A stretch of DNA of 64,000 nt from Burkholderia paludis (GTDB taxonomy: Bacteria; Pseudomonadota; Gammaproteobacteria; Burkholderiales; Burkholderiaceae). Below, piece by piece: positions 34,227 to 43,361 of the stretch. The notes beneath the pieces were generated by a model. That model saw nothing but the letters and a program-made list of their open reading frames with translations. It made no database searches and was not told where the DNA came from. Position numbers and translations under genes: made by a program. The stretch spans positions 38,129 to 102,128 of the forward strand of contig NZ_JPGL01000035.1 of NCBI RefSeq assembly GCF_000732615.1, written 5' to 3'. The number at the start of each line of letters is the position of its first letter. Positions within the stretch are counted from its first letter, which is position 1.

Positions 34227-37200
34227 ATGGCTGCCGTGACGCCTATCCCCATCCAGTCCATCCTGATCGCGAACCGCTCCGAAATCTCGATCCGCGTGAT
34301 GCGCGCCGCCGCCGAGCTGAACATGCGGACGGTGGCGGTGTATTCGAAGGAAGACCGCCTCGCGCTGCATCGTTTCAAGGCGGACGAAAGCTACCTGATC
34401 GGCGAGGGCAAGAAGCCGCTCGCCGCGTATCTCGACATCGACGACATCCTGCGCGTCGCGCGGCTGGCGAAGGTCGACGCGATTCACCCCGGCTACGGCT
34501 TCCTGTCCGAGAACCCCGATTTCGCGCAGGCGGTGATCGACGCCGGCATTCGCTGGATCGGCCCGTCGCCCGACGTGATGCGCACGCTCGGCAACAAGGT
34601 GGCCGCGCGCAACGCGGCGATCGCCGCCGGCGTGCCCGTGATGCCCGCGACCGCGCCGCTGCCGGACGATCTCGGCGCCTGCAAGGCGCTGGCCGCGGAA
34701 GTCGGCTATCCGCTGATGCTGAAGGCGAGCTGGGGCGGCGGCGGACGCGGGATGCGCGTACTGGAAAACGCCCAGGATCTCGAAACCCTGCTGCCGGTCG
34801 CGCGCCGCGAGGCGCTGGCCGCGTTCGGCAACGACGAGGTGTATGTCGAGAAGCTCGTGCGCAACGCGCGGCACGTCGAGGTGCAGGTGCTCGGCGATCG
34901 GCATGGCACGGTCGTGCATCTGTACGAGCGCGATTGCACGGTGCAGCGACGCAACCAGAAGGTGGTCGAACGTGCGCCGGCGCCGTATCTCGATCACGCG
35001 GGCCGGCAGGCGCTGTGCGAATCCGCACTGCGCCTGATGCGCGCCGTGGGCTACACGCATGCGGGCACCGTCGAATTCCTGATGGACGCCGATACCGGCC
35101 GGTTCTACTTCATCGAGGTGAACCCGCGCATCCAGGTCGAGCATACGGTGACCGAGATGATCACCGGGATCGACATCGTGAAGGCGCAGATCCGCATCAC
35201 GGAAGGCGGCCGGATCGGTCTCGCCGAGGACGCGACGGACGGCGACGGCACGCTCGTCGCGCGTGCGGCGGGCGTGCCGGAACAGCATGCGATTCCGCTG
35301 AACGGCAACGCGCTGCAGTGCCGGATCACGACCGAGGACCCGGAGAACGACTTCCTGCCCGACTACGGGCGGCTCACCGCCTATCGCAGCGCCGCGGGTT
35401 TCGGTGTGCGCCTCGACGCGGGCACCGCCTACGGCGGCGCGGTGATCACGCCGTACTACGACTCGCTGCTGGTCAAGGTGACGACCTGGGCGCCGACGGC
35501 CGCCGAATCGATTCACCGGATGGATCGCGCGCTGCGCGAGTTCCGGATTCGTGGGGTCACGTCGAACCTGCAGTTCCTCGAGAACGTGATCAACCATCCG
35601 GCGTTCATCGCGGGTGACGTGACGACGCGCTTCATCGACAAAACGCCGGAGCTGCTCGAATTCGCGAAGCGCGGCGATCGCGCGACGAAGCTGCTGCGCT
35701 ATCTCGGCGAGCTGAACGTGAACGGCAACGCCGAGATGAACGGCCGCACGCTGCCGGCGCTGCCGCTGTCGAAGCCCGTGCTGCCGAAGATCGATACGGT
35801 GGCGCCGATTCCGGCCGGCACGCGCGATCGCCTGCGCGAGCTCGGCCCGGAGAAGTTCGCGCGCTGGATGCTCGACCGCAAGCAGGTGCTGCTGACCGAC
35901 ACGACGATGCGCGACGCGCACCAGTCGTTGTTCGCGACGCGCATGCGCACCGCCGACATGCTGCCGATCGCGCCGTTTTACGCGCGCGAGCTGTCGCAAC
36001 TGTTCTCGCTCGAATGCTGGGGCGGCGCAACCTTCGACGTCGCGCTGCGGTTCCTGAAGGAAGATCCGTGGGAGCGCCTCGCGCTGCTGCGCGAGCGCGT
36101 GCCGAACATCCTGTTCCAGATGCTGCTGCGCGGCTCGAACGCGGTCGGCTATACGAACTACGCGGACAACGTCGTGCGCTTCTTCGTGCGGCAGGCCGCG
36201 AGCGCGGGTGTCGACGTGTTCCGCGTGTTCGACTCGCTGAACTGGGTGCGCAACATGCGCGTCGCGATCGATGCAGTGGGCGAGAGCGGCATGCTGTGCG
36301 AAGGCGCGATCTGCTACACGGGCGACCTGTTCGACACGTCGCGTTCGAAGTACGACCTCAAGTATTACGTCGGCATCGCGCGCGAGCTGCAGCAGGCCGG
36401 TGTGCACGTGCTCGGCATCAAGGACATGGCCGGCATCTGCCGCCCGCAGGCGGCCGCGACGCTGGTGAAGGCGCTCAAGGAGGAAACCGGGCTGCCCGTG
36501 CATTTCCATACGCACGATACGAGCGGAATCGCCGCCGCGTCGGTGCTCGCGGCGGTCGAGGCAGGTTGCGACGCGGTGGACGGCGCGCTCGATGCGATGA
36601 GCGGGCTCACGTCGCAACCGAACCTGTCGAGCATCGCGGCGGCGCTGGCCGGCAGCGAACGCGATCCGGGCCTGGACCAGGACCGCCTGCATGAAGCGTC
36701 GATGTACTGGGAAGGCGTGCGCCACTATTACAAGCCGTTCGAATCGGAAATCCGGGCGGGCACAGCCGACGTGTACCGTCACGAGATGCCCGGCGGCCAG
36801 TACACGAACCTGCGCGAGCAGGCGCGCTCGCTCGGCATCGATCATCGCTGGACCGAGGTGTCGCGCGCGTATGCGGACGTCAACCGCCTGTTCGGCGACA
36901 TCGTGAAGGTCACGCCGACGTCGAAGGTGGTCGGCGACATGGCGCTGATGATGGTCGCGAACGATCTCGGCGTGGACGACGTGCGCAATCCGGACAAGGA
37001 CATCGCATTCCCCGAATCGGTCGTGTCGCTGTTCAGGGGCGAGCTGGGTTTCCCGCCCGACGGCTTCCCGGCGGACCTGTCGCGCAAGGTGCTGAAGAGC
37101 GAGCCGCCGGCGCCGTACCGCCCCGGCGACCAGATTCCGCCGGTCGATCTCGACGCGGTGCGTACGCAGGCCGAAGCCGCCTGCGAGCAGCCGCTCGACG

Positions 37201-37745
37201 ACCGTCAACTCGCGTCCTACCTGATGTACCCGAAGCAGACGGTCGACTACTACGCGCACGTGCGTGCATACAGCGATACGTCGGTCGTGCCGACGCCTGC
37301 GTTCCTGTACGGGCTGCAGCCGCAAGAGGAGGCGGCGATCGACATCGAGCCGGGCAAGACGCTGCTCGTGTCGCTGCAGGGGCGGCACGCCGATGCGCAG
37401 GACGGCATCGTGAAGGTGCTGTTCGAGTTGAACGGCCAGTCGCGCTCGGCGCTCGTCGAGCAGAAGAGCGTGGTGCAGGCGGGCAAGGAGCGTCATGGTC
37501 CGCAGCGCGCCGATCCGTCCAATCCGCTGCACATCGCCGCTCCCATGCCTGGCTCGGTGGTCACGGTCGCCGTCCAGCCGGGGCAGCGCGTCACGGCCGG
37601 CACGACGCTGCTCGCGCTCGAGGCGATGAAGATGGAAACGCATATCGCGGCCGAGCGCGACTGCGAAATCGCGGCCGTGCACGTGAAGCCCGGTGAGCGC
37701 GTCGCGGCGAAGGACCTGCTGATCGAGCTGAAGGGCGCGGCGTAA
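34227..37745 (+). CDS. pyc: Pyruvate carboxylase
   Basis: Encodes 1172 residues, a full-length single-chain enzyme. The biotin carboxylase domain is at 1-450 (IHPGYGFLSENPDFA, KASWGGGGRGMR, HVEVQVLGDRHG, EVNPRIQVEHTVTE). The carboxyltransferase domain is at about 545-820 (DTTMRDAHQSLFATRMRT, FDSLNWV, HTHDTSG), followed by the PYC linker region. The biotinyl domain at the C-terminus has the biotin Lys at about 1135 (EAMKMET). It makes oxaloacetate from pyruvate. In this setting it may supply oxaloacetate when the pathway yields acetyl-CoA or pyruvate. It stands alone, with a weak ribosome binding site. Confidence 0.96.
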   Translation: MAAVTPIPIQSILIANRSEISIRVMRAAAELNMRTVAVYSKEDRLALHRFKADESYLIGEGKKPLAAYLDIDDILRVARLAKVDAIHPGYGFLSENPDFAQAVIDAGIRWIGPSPDVMRTLGNKVAARNAAIAAGVPVMPATAPLPDDLGACKALAAEVGYPLMLKASWGGGGRGMRVLENAQDLETLLPVARREALAAFGNDEVYVEKLVRNARHVEVQVLGDRHGTVVHLYERDCTVQRRNQKVVERAPAPYLDHAGRQALCESALRLMRAVGYTHAGTVEFLMDADTGRFYFIEVNPRIQVEHTVTEMITGIDIVKAQIRITEGGRIGLAEDATDGDGTLVARAAGVPEQHAIPLNGNALQCRITTEDPENDFLPDYGRLTAYRSAAGFGVRLDAGTAYGGAVITPYYDSLLVKVTTWAPTAAESIHRMDRALREFRIRGVTSNLQFLENVINHPAFIAGDVTTRFIDKTPELLEFAKRGDRATKLLRYLGELNVNGNAEMNGRTLPALPLSKPVLPKIDTVAPIPAGTRDRLRELGPEKFARWMLDRKQVLLTDTTMRDAHQSLFATRMRTADMLPIAPFYARELSQLFSLECWGGATFDVALRFLKEDPWERLALLRERVPNILFQMLLRGSNAVGYTNYADNVVRFFVRQAASAGVDVFRVFDSLNWVRNMRVAIDAVGESGMLCEGAICYTGDLFDTSRSKYDLKYYVGIARELQQAGVHVLGIKDMAGICRPQAAATLVKALKEETGLPVHFHTHDTSGIAAASVLAAVEAGCDAVDGALDAMSGLTSQPNLSSIAAALAGSERDPGLDQDRLHEASMYWEGVRHYYKPFESEIRAGTADVYRHEMPGGQYTNLREQARSLGIDHRWTEVSRAYADVNRLFGDIVKVTPTSKVVGDMALMMVANDLGVDDVRNPDKDIAFPESVVSLFRGELGFPPDGFPADLSRKVLKSEPPAPYRPGDQIPPVDLDAVRTQAEAACEQPLDDRQLASYLMYPKQTVDYYAHVRAYSDTSVVPTPAFLYGLQPQEEAAIDIEPGKTLLVSLQGRHADAQDGIVKVLFELNGQSRSALVEQKSVVQAGKERHGPQRADPSNPLHIAAPMPGSVVTVAVQPGQRVTAGTTLLALEAMKMETHIAAERDCEIAAVHVKPGERVAAKDLLIELKGAA

Positions 37746-37886
37746 CGCGCGCGGCGCCCGTTGCGTCTCGGGCGGGCCGTCTCGACACGGCGGCCTGCCG
37801 CGCGGCACGGCTCGAACCGGGCGGGTTCCGCAGGGCCGGCCGTGCGCCGGCCGCAGCGCCGCGAGGCGCTTCGGGAGTCGATTCAA

Positions 37887-37897
37887 TGTTCCGTACA
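37887..37897 (+). promoter_or_regulatory. IclR-type operator candidate TGTTCCGTACA
   Basis: Exact copy of the recurrent 11-mer, here inside a larger palindrome (CAATGT-TCCGT-ACATTG, 37885-37901). It lies 274 bases before the first IclR start and suggests autoregulation. Confidence 0.65.
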
Positions 37898-37994
37898 TTG
37901 ATGGATTCCCGCATGCTTGTTCCGCCTCGAAATTGTCGGAACAGCCCGGCTTCGGACGGCGGGCGCCCGATCGTCGCTTCGGCTTGTATTTCAA

Positions 37995-38005
37995 AGTACG
38001 GAACA
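37995..38005 (-). promoter_or_regulatory. IclR-type operator candidate, inverted copy
   Basis: AGTACGGAACA is the inverted motif with ten of eleven bases matching, about 108 bases from the direct copy at 37887. Confidence 0.6.
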
Positions 38006-38170
38006 TATCGGCGCTACAATTGACGCGCTTCCCGGTTGGCTCGTGTAATGAAGCCATCGGACGGTCGCATGGGCGAGCGTCGTCGCCGCGTGCGGCGTCC
38101 CGCCCCGACCGATCGGAACAAGCATTTCATGGCCGCTTTCAGAGCCGGATCGAGACAAACGGAGCAATCG

Positions 38171-39040
38171 ATGTCGCCGCAGGCAAACCGGGCAGCGCTG
38201 CCCGTGTCAGGGCAGGAAGACGCGAGTTGGCATGACGTGCCGGTCGGAGACAGCGAGCGCCCGGACGGCGGGCACGCGTCCGGCGCGATGGTCGTTCCGC
38301 TGGCGAGAAGCCTGGCGATCCTGGCCGCGTTCTCGCCGCACGAACCCTGGCTCGGCAATCAGGAGCTCGTGATCGAAACGGGCATTCCCGCGCCGACCGT
38401 GTCGCGGATGGTGCGCTCGCTCGTCGCGCTCGGCTATCTTCACTACTCGCCGCAACGCCGCAAGTACCGGCTGGCGGCCCCCGTGCTGTCGCTCGGCTAT
38501 GCGGCGATCGCGCATTCCAACGTTCAACTGCTCGCGCGCCTCGAAATGCAGGCGTTCGCGAACACGAACGACACCTACGTGATGCTCGGCACGCGCGACC
38601 GTCTCGACGTGATCGTGCTGGAAACGTGCGCCGGCAAGCCGGCGTCGGTCGACCTGAAGCTGTATGCGGGCACGCGCCTGCGCATTGCGTCGTCGCCGAT
38701 GGGCTGGGCGTTGCTGGCTGCGTTGCCGGAGCTCGAGCGCTTCTACCTGCTCGGCAACATCGAACGCAAGACGGGCCGCGACTGGCCCAACCTGCGCCGC
38801 CGCATCAGCGAGGGCATTTCGCAGGTGCACAACGTCGGCTATTGCATGTCGCTCGGCGAATGGGAGCCGGACCTGACGATCCTCGCGGTGCCGCTGGTGG
38901 TTCAGGACCACACGCCGCTCGTGCTCGCCTGCATCGGGCGCAGCGCGCGGCTCGGGCGCGCGCGGGTCGAACGCGAACTCGGGCCCCGGCTGGTCGCGGC
39001 GGCCCGGCATCTGCAGGAGCAGGCGGTCGTCGTCGACTGA
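38171..39040 (+). CDS. IclR-family transcriptional regulator 1
   Basis: Encodes 289 residues from ATG 38171, chosen because GGAG lies six bases upstream; in-frame ATGs at 38048 and 38129 have no good site. The winged helix is at about 40-100 (LARSLAILAAFSPHEPWLGN, GIPAPTVSRMVRSLVALGYL), then the effector domain. The C-terminal segment GYCMSLGEWEPDLTILAVPLV is typical of the PcaR/PobR-type effector pocket. It lies eight bases before a second IclR gene. Its upstream region carries the repeated TGTTCCGTACA motif, so it is a good candidate for the protein that binds that motif. Confidence 0.93.
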   Translation: MSPQANRAALPVSGQEDASWHDVPVGDSERPDGGHASGAMVVPLARSLAILAAFSPHEPWLGNQELVIETGIPAPTVSRMVRSLVALGYLHYSPQRRKYRLAAPVLSLGYAAIAHSNVQLLARLEMQAFANTNDTYVMLGTRDRLDVIVLETCAGKPASVDLKLYAGTRLRIASSPMGWALLAALPELERFYLLGNIERKTGRDWPNLRRRISEGISQVHNVGYCMSLGEWEPDLTILAVPLVVQDHTPLVLACIGRSARLGRARVERELGPRLVAAARHLQEQAVVVD

Positions 39041-39047
39041 CACGAAC

Positions 39048-39836
39048 ATGAACCGGACCGACAAGCAACAGGGCGTCACGCTGACCGTCGAACGCGGGCT
39101 CGAGGTACTCCACGCATTCCGTGCGGCGCGCGCGCCGCTGTCCAACGCGGAACTGGTGCGGCGCACCGGCCTGCCGAAAGCCACGGTGTCGCGCCTGACC
39201 ACCACCCTGATCTCGATCGGCTACCTGCGCAGGGTGGGCGGCGGGCGTCAGTTCGAGCTCAGCGCCGGCGCATTGAGCATCGGCCACGCCTACCTGGAAG
39301 CGAATCCCGTCACGCGCCTCGTGACACCCGTGATGCAGAAGCTGGCCGACAGGCTGAACCTGTCGGTCGCGCTCGCGGTTCCGCATCGGCTCGACATGGT
39401 GTACATCGCATGGCGCGCGAGCGCCCGGATCGCGACGCTGCGCCTCGGCGTCGGCTCGCTGCTGCCGATGGCGACGACTTCGGTCGGGCGAGCATACCTG
39501 TACGGGCTGCCGGACGCGCTGCGCGAGCCGTTGATGGCCGAGCTGCTCGACGCGGCGGGCGACGATGCGGACACCGTTCGCGAGAACCTCGATGCGGCGT
39601 TCGACGACCTGAGGCAATCGGGCGTGTGCATGTCGGTCGGCGAATATCAGCGCAACGCGTACGGCATCGCATTGCCGATCGTGGTCGGCCGCACCCGCAC
39701 GCTGATGGCGCTGAATTGCGGGGCCGTGGAACTGGAGCCCGACATGGCGGCGATCCGCCAGCGCGTGATGCCGGAATTGAAGGCGGCGGCCGAAACGCTG
39801 TCCTTCATCCTGAGCGACGTCGACTGCGAGCCCTGA
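39048..39836 (+). CDS. IclR-family transcriptional regulator 2
   Basis: Encodes 262 residues. The winged helix is at about 8-70 (TVERGLEVLHAFRAARAPLSN, GLPKATVSRLTTTLISIGYL) and the effector domain has MVYIAWRASARIATLRLG and SGVCMSVGEYQRNAYGIALPI. It starts seven bases after the first IclR gene, so the two are one transcription unit. Tandem IclR genes suggest either two effectors for one pathway or a heteromeric regulator. Confidence 0.92.
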   Translation: MNRTDKQQGVTLTVERGLEVLHAFRAARAPLSNAELVRRTGLPKATVSRLTTTLISIGYLRRVGGGRQFELSAGALSIGHAYLEANPVTRLVTPVMQKLADRLNLSVALAVPHRLDMVYIAWRASARIATLRLGVGSLLPMATTSVGRAYLYGLPDALREPLMAELLDAAGDDADTVRENLDAAFDDLRQSGVCMSVGEYQRNAYGIALPIVVGRTRTLMALNCGAVELEPDMAAIRQRVMPELKAAAETLSFILSDVDCEP

Positions 39837-39874
39837 AAACCGAGCGTGGGCAGGGGCCAGGCCGGTTTGGAAGG

Positions 39875-39891
39875 CTAACTAATGATCGTTA
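39875..39891. promoter_or_regulatory. CTAACTAA element before the nitroreductase
   Basis: CTAACTAATGATCGTTA lies 49 bases before the nitroreductase ATG and shares CTAACTAA with the elements at 48878 and 49858. The TAAC and GTTA ends form a short inverted repeat. Confidence 0.3.
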
Positions 39892-39939
39892 TATTTGATG
39901 CGCGAGGCGCCGTGAGGTGCCGACACCCGGAGACGTGAC

Positions 39940-40653
39940 ATGCGAGTGCAAGCCGGAAGCGGCGGTTCAACTGCGTGGTCGACAGCCGACGCGGACGCGC
40001 TCGGCCGCGTGTCGTTCGAGCGGTTCACCTGCCGTGCATATCTGCCGGATGCGGTCCCGACGGATGCGATCGAACGCATCGTCGACATCGCGAAACGCGC
40101 GGCGTCGTGGTGCAACGTGCAGCCGTGGCACGCGATCGTGACGTCCCGCGACACGACCGAACGCTTCCGCGAGGCGCTCGCCGCGCATGCCGCGCGGCAT
40201 CCCGGAATCGATTCCGACCTGCCGTTCCCGGACGAATATCGCGGGGTGTACGGTGAGCGGCGCAGGGAGGTCGGATATGCGCTCTATGCGGCGCTCGGCA
40301 TCGCGCGCGGCGACAGGCCGGCGCGCGAGCGGCAGGTTGCGGAGAATTTCCGGCTGTTCGGCGCGCCGCACGTCGCGTTGCTGACGATACCGGCCGAGCT
40401 GGGGCCGTATGCGGCACTCGATTGCGGTGCGTTCGTCGCATCGTTCATGCTGGCGGCGCGCGCGCATGGCATTGCGACGACGGCGCAGGCGGCGCTGGCG
40501 CATCACGCCCGATTCATCCGCCATTATTTCGGGATCGGCGACGAGCGCAAATTCGTCTGCGGCATCGGGTTCGGTTACGCCGACATGGCGCATCCGGCGA
40601 ACGCGTTCCGCTCCACGCGCGCGGCGACGGCGGACGTGATGCGGATGGTCTGA
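39940..40653 (+). CDS. Nitroreductase-family FMN oxidoreductase
   Basis: Encodes 237 residues. The FMN-binding pattern is seen in FTCRAYLPDAVP, KRAASWCNVQPWHAIV (Asn/Gln-Pro-Trp region) and GAFVASFMLAARAHGIATTAQAALA. The family reduces nitro groups, quinones or enones with NAD(P)H. The ATG follows GGAGACGTGAC. It is downstream of the IclR pair and upstream of a SnoaL-like gene with a 116-base gap, probably one unit. Confidence 0.88.
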   Translation: MRVQAGSGGSTAWSTADADALGRVSFERFTCRAYLPDAVPTDAIERIVDIAKRAASWCNVQPWHAIVTSRDTTERFREALAAHAARHPGIDSDLPFPDEYRGVYGERRREVGYALYAALGIARGDRPARERQVAENFRLFGAPHVALLTIPAELGPYAALDCGAFVASFMLAARAHGIATTAQAALAHHARFIRHYFGIGDERKFVCGIGFGYADMAHPANAFRSTRAATADVMRMV

Positions 40654-40769
40654 ACGGTCGCGCTCCGCTCGGCATCCGCCGTGCCCGTGCAACGTGGCAA
40701 CGGCGGAGCGGATCGGCGCCCGCATCCGGTAACGGCGCCGGCCGGCGCCCCAGGAAAGGAGAGGACACG

Positions 40770-41183
40770 ATGGTGGGAACGAACGACACGCCCGGCCCCG
40801 CGCTGGCAATCGTGCAGGCCGAGTGGAATGCGGCCGCGCGCGACTGGAATCCCGACGCACTGACGGGCATCTACACGGCGGACGCATTGTTCTTCGGCGG
40901 CCGGCCCGGTCATTCGGCCGGCCGCGACGCGATTCGCGCGTACTTCGCGTCGTACGACGGCGTGATCCGGTCGGCCGCGCTGGCGCTGGTGGACCAGCAC
41001 TTCATCCGGTTGGCCGACGACTGCTTTCTCGCGCAGGGCTACGGCGAATTCACGTTCGTCCTCGGCGACGGCAACACGTCGCGCTCGCGTTTGCGCACGA
41101 CGCTCGTGATCGCGTTGCAACAGGGCGAATGGAAAGTCCGCCAACATCATTTTTCGACTTCGCCCGCAACGCCGCCGATCTGA
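40770..41183 (+). CDS. SnoaL/DUF4440-like (NTF2-fold) protein
   Basis: Encodes 137 residues from ATG 40770, preceded by AAGGAGAGGACACG. The pattern WNAAARDWNPDALTGIYTADALFFGGRPGHSAGRDAIRAYFASY belongs to the NTF2-like fold used by SnoaL cyclases, ketosteroid-isomerase relatives and DUF4440 proteins. The catalytic role cannot be predicted. It may isomerise or hydrolyse a pathway intermediate. Confidence 0.8.
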   Translation: MVGTNDTPGPALAIVQAEWNAAARDWNPDALTGIYTADALFFGGRPGHSAGRDAIRAYFASYDGVIRSAALALVDQHFIRLADDCFLAQGYGEFTFVLGDGNTSRSRLRTTLVIALQQGEWKVRQHHFSTSPATPPI

Positions 41184-41199
41184 ATCGGCCGATCCGCAT

Positions 41200-41223
41200 G
41201 CGCGGACGCTCCGGCGTCCGCGC
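41200..41223. terminator. Bidirectional terminator hairpin
   Basis: GCGCGGACG (41200-41208) and CGTCCGCGC (41215-41223) form a perfect nine-bp stem with a six-base loop between convergent genes. Confidence 0.55.
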
Positions 41224-41230
41224 GTCGCGT

Positions 41231-42142
41231 TCATGCCGCGGGGACGTGGCGCGCGAGAAACTGCGCGGCTGCCTGGCCGAACACGTCGTTGCGGTCGCCG
41301 GCGACCATGTGTCCCGCCGCGGCGACATTCACGTATTCCGCGTGCGGGCAGAGTTCGAGAAACTCGCGAACGCCGGCTTCGCTCACCACGTCGGAGCTGC
41401 CGCCCCGCACCAGCAGCGTGGGGAGCGCGAGGTTGCGCGCGCAAGCCGAGAAGCGCGCGTGACGGGCCGGCAGATCGGTCGTGCCGGACAGGAAGCGCGG
41501 GTCCCAGTGCCAGTGGTAGCGGCCGTCGTCGCCGAGCCGGACGTTCTTCGACAGGCCGGCGGGATTGCGCGGCCGCGACCGGCTCGACCGGTAGCGGCCG
41601 ATCGCGTCGGCGACTTCGTCGAGCGAGCCGAAACCGTCGGGATTCTGCTGCATGAACGTCCTGATGCGCGACACGCCGGCCGGCTCGGTGTACGGCACGA
41701 TGTCGACCAGGATCAGCGCGCGCGCGTCGATCCGGCGTTCCCCGATCGCGACGAGGCCGGTGCCGCCGCCCAGCGATGCGCCGACGAGTATCGGGGGGCG
41801 CCCGCCGAGCGCGTCGACGACATGGCGCAAATCGCCGACGAACGCGTCCTGGCTGTAGTCGCCCGCGGCGCTCCAGTCCGAATCGCCATGCCCGCGCGCA
41901 TCGTAGGCGACGGCGAAGTAGCCGGCGCTGCCCAGCAGCGCACCCGTGCCACCCCACGCATGACGTGTCTGGCCGCCGCCATGCAGCAGCACGACGAGCG
42001 GGGCGTCCGGATGCCCCCACGTATCGCCGGCGAGCCGCACGCCGTCCGCGGTGCGCCACAGATGGGCGGGGTCGGGGGTGCCGGGCAGGCGGGTTCCCGG
42101 TCTGGTCGCGGCGCGCACGACGGATTCGGTCGATGAAGGCAT
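41231..42142 (-). CDS. Alpha/beta hydrolase with intact nucleophile motif
   Basis: Encodes 303 residues. The features are LLHGGGQTRHAW (oxyanion hole), YDARGHGDSDW, nucleophile motif VGASLGGGTG with Ser near residue 120, and AAGHMVAGDRND with the catalytic His. It is an esterase, lactonase or C-C hydrolase of unknown substrate. It is clearly paralogous to the product of 43362-44273, which lacks the nucleophile. A CGTTCCGTACA site lies 107 bases before the start codon. Confidence 0.88.
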   Translation of the reverse strand: MPSSTESVVRAATRPGTRLPGTPDPAHLWRTADGVRLAGDTWGHPDAPLVVLLHGGGQTRHAWGGTGALLGSAGYFAVAYDARGHGDSDWSAAGDYSQDAFVGDLRHVVDALGGRPPILVGASLGGGTGLVAIGERRIDARALILVDIVPYTEPAGVSRIRTFMQQNPDGFGSLDEVADAIGRYRSSRSRPRNPAGLSKNVRLGDDGRYHWHWDPRFLSGTTDLPARHARFSACARNLALPTLLVRGGSSDVVSEAGVREFLELCPHAEYVNVAAAGHMVAGDRNDVFGQAAAQFLARHVPAA

Positions 42143-42641
42143 GACGGAGCGTTGAAGGGTGGACGGAGAGCGGCGGGCCGCTTACATGGTGCGCCGCGAC
42201 TTCGAACTTCGCCGGTGGGCGCATGCGTGTCAACGCGAGCGGCCAAGACGTTCCGTACAGTGAGCGTGCGGACGACGCGCCGTTCGACGGCTGGCCGCGA
42301 ACGGCTTCGCGATGTCGAGCCGCCGGCGAGAGGTTCAGGCAATCGCACGGCCGGCGAACCGTGCGCGACGGGCTCGCCGACGGCGCTTGGGTTCGCTGGC
42401 CCGCACCATGAAAATGCGCTACCCTCTCAAACATTAGTTTTGTGCCGCACGGCGGCATTCGAGAGGATCAGGCAGTACCCGGGGAGACGAAGCATGCCGC
42501 CGGCCGCCATCGGCGAACCCGACCGGCCACGGGGCGATCGCTCGCGCGGCGCCCTCCAGGGCACCGCGGGCCGTGGCTTCGCCCAGGCGGCATCGGGCTC
42601 TTCACTTCATCTTGACAACAGCGGACGGCTGATACACGAAC
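42143..42641. other. Divergent regulatory region, hydrolase and TetR
   Basis: About 500 bases with no gene. It contains the operator candidate at 42249 and CAAACATTAGTTTTG near 42425, an imperfect palindrome that could be a TetR site. Confidence 0.45.
42249..42259 (+). promoter_or_regulatory. IclR-type operator candidate CGTTCCGTACA
   Basis: Ten of eleven bases agree with the recurrent motif, 107 bases upstream of the alpha/beta hydrolase at 41231-42142. Confidence 0.6.
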
Positions 42642-43310
42642 GTGCGAAAGCGAAATGTAAATCCCAGCGCGGATACCCGGGAAACCTTGCTGCAGCTTGC
42701 CGCGCGCTCATTCGCGACGCAGGGCTACGCCGCGACGACGATGCGGGCCATCGCCGACCAGGCGGGGATCGAGGCGGCCAGCATCTACTATCACTTCTCG
42801 TCGAAGGAAGAGCTGGTCGACGTCGTGATGGAGCACGGCGCGGACAGCATCGTGCAGCACATCAAGGAACACTTCGACGCGCTGCCGCCCGATGCGACGG
42901 CCGAGGCGCGCTTCAAGGCGGCGCTGGTCGGGCAGATGAGCGCGCTGATCAAGTTCGGCGACTACGCGCTCGCGCATGGCCGGCTGCTGACCCAGCTTCC
43001 CGACAAGGTGCGGGAGCGTCAGGTCAAGCGGCGCGAGCGCCATCAACAGCTGTGGACCGCCGTGTTCGACGACCTGCGCACCGAAGGGTGGCTGCGCGAG
43101 GACGTCGACATCGCGCTGTGCCGTGTGTTCGTCCTCGGCTGCATCAACTCCGTCCAGACCTGGTTCGATCCGAAGAAGGGGTCGCTGGACAAGGTCGCCG
43201 ACCAGCTCGCCACGATGTTCTTCGAAGGCGTGAAGCCCGCGGCAGGCGCAAAGCCCGCGGCGAAGGCCAGGCGCGGCAGCCGCAAGGCGGAACTGGCCGC
43301 GTCCTCCTGA
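42642..43310 (+). CDS. TetR-family transcriptional regulator
   Basis: Encodes 222 residues from GTG 42642; no ATG fits the beginning of the domain. The TetR helix-turn-helix spans about 13-62 (LLQLAARSFATQGYAATTMRAIADQAGIEAASIYYHFSSKEELVDVVM). The C-terminal ligand domain resembles the KstR2/AcrR-like group and ends in a Lys/Ala-rich tail. It lies between the two paralogous hydrolases. It is a candidate binder of one of the palindrome families in this window. Confidence 0.9.
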   Translation: MRKRNVNPSADTRETLLQLAARSFATQGYAATTMRAIADQAGIEAASIYYHFSSKEELVDVVMEHGADSIVQHIKEHFDALPPDATAEARFKAALVGQMSALIKFGDYALAHGRLLTQLPDKVRERQVKRRERHQQLWTAVFDDLRTEGWLREDVDIALCRVFVLGCINSVQTWFDPKKGSLDKVADQLATMFFEGVKPAAGAKPAAKARRGSRKAELAASS

Positions 43311-43314
43311 CGCC

Positions 43315-43338
43315 GCACGGCCGACCGGCCGGCCGTGC
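43315..43338. terminator. Bidirectional terminator hairpin
   Basis: GCACGGCCG (43315-43323) and CGGCCGTGC (43330-43338) form a perfect nine-bp stem, four bases after the TetR stop and before the convergent hydrolase end. Confidence 0.55.
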
Positions 43339-43361
43339 GCTTCAACGCGCACGCGGCCGGG

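Larger units (their letters stand above)
37746..38170. other. Intergenic region upstream of the IclR genes
   Basis: About 425 bases, including a GC-rich hairpin at 37834-37852 after pyc and the two operator candidates at 37887 and 37995. Frames upstream of 38171 are open but lack a start signal. Confidence 0.5.

Noticed and set aside
34218..38057. Minus-strand open frame of about 1280 codons opposite pyc
   Set aside because: Pyruvate carboxylase on the plus strand has every expected motif; the antisense product is His/Arg-rich noise.
42612..42636. TTGACA before the TetR gene as a promoter
   Set aside because: No acceptable -10 hexamer at 16-18 bases spacing.
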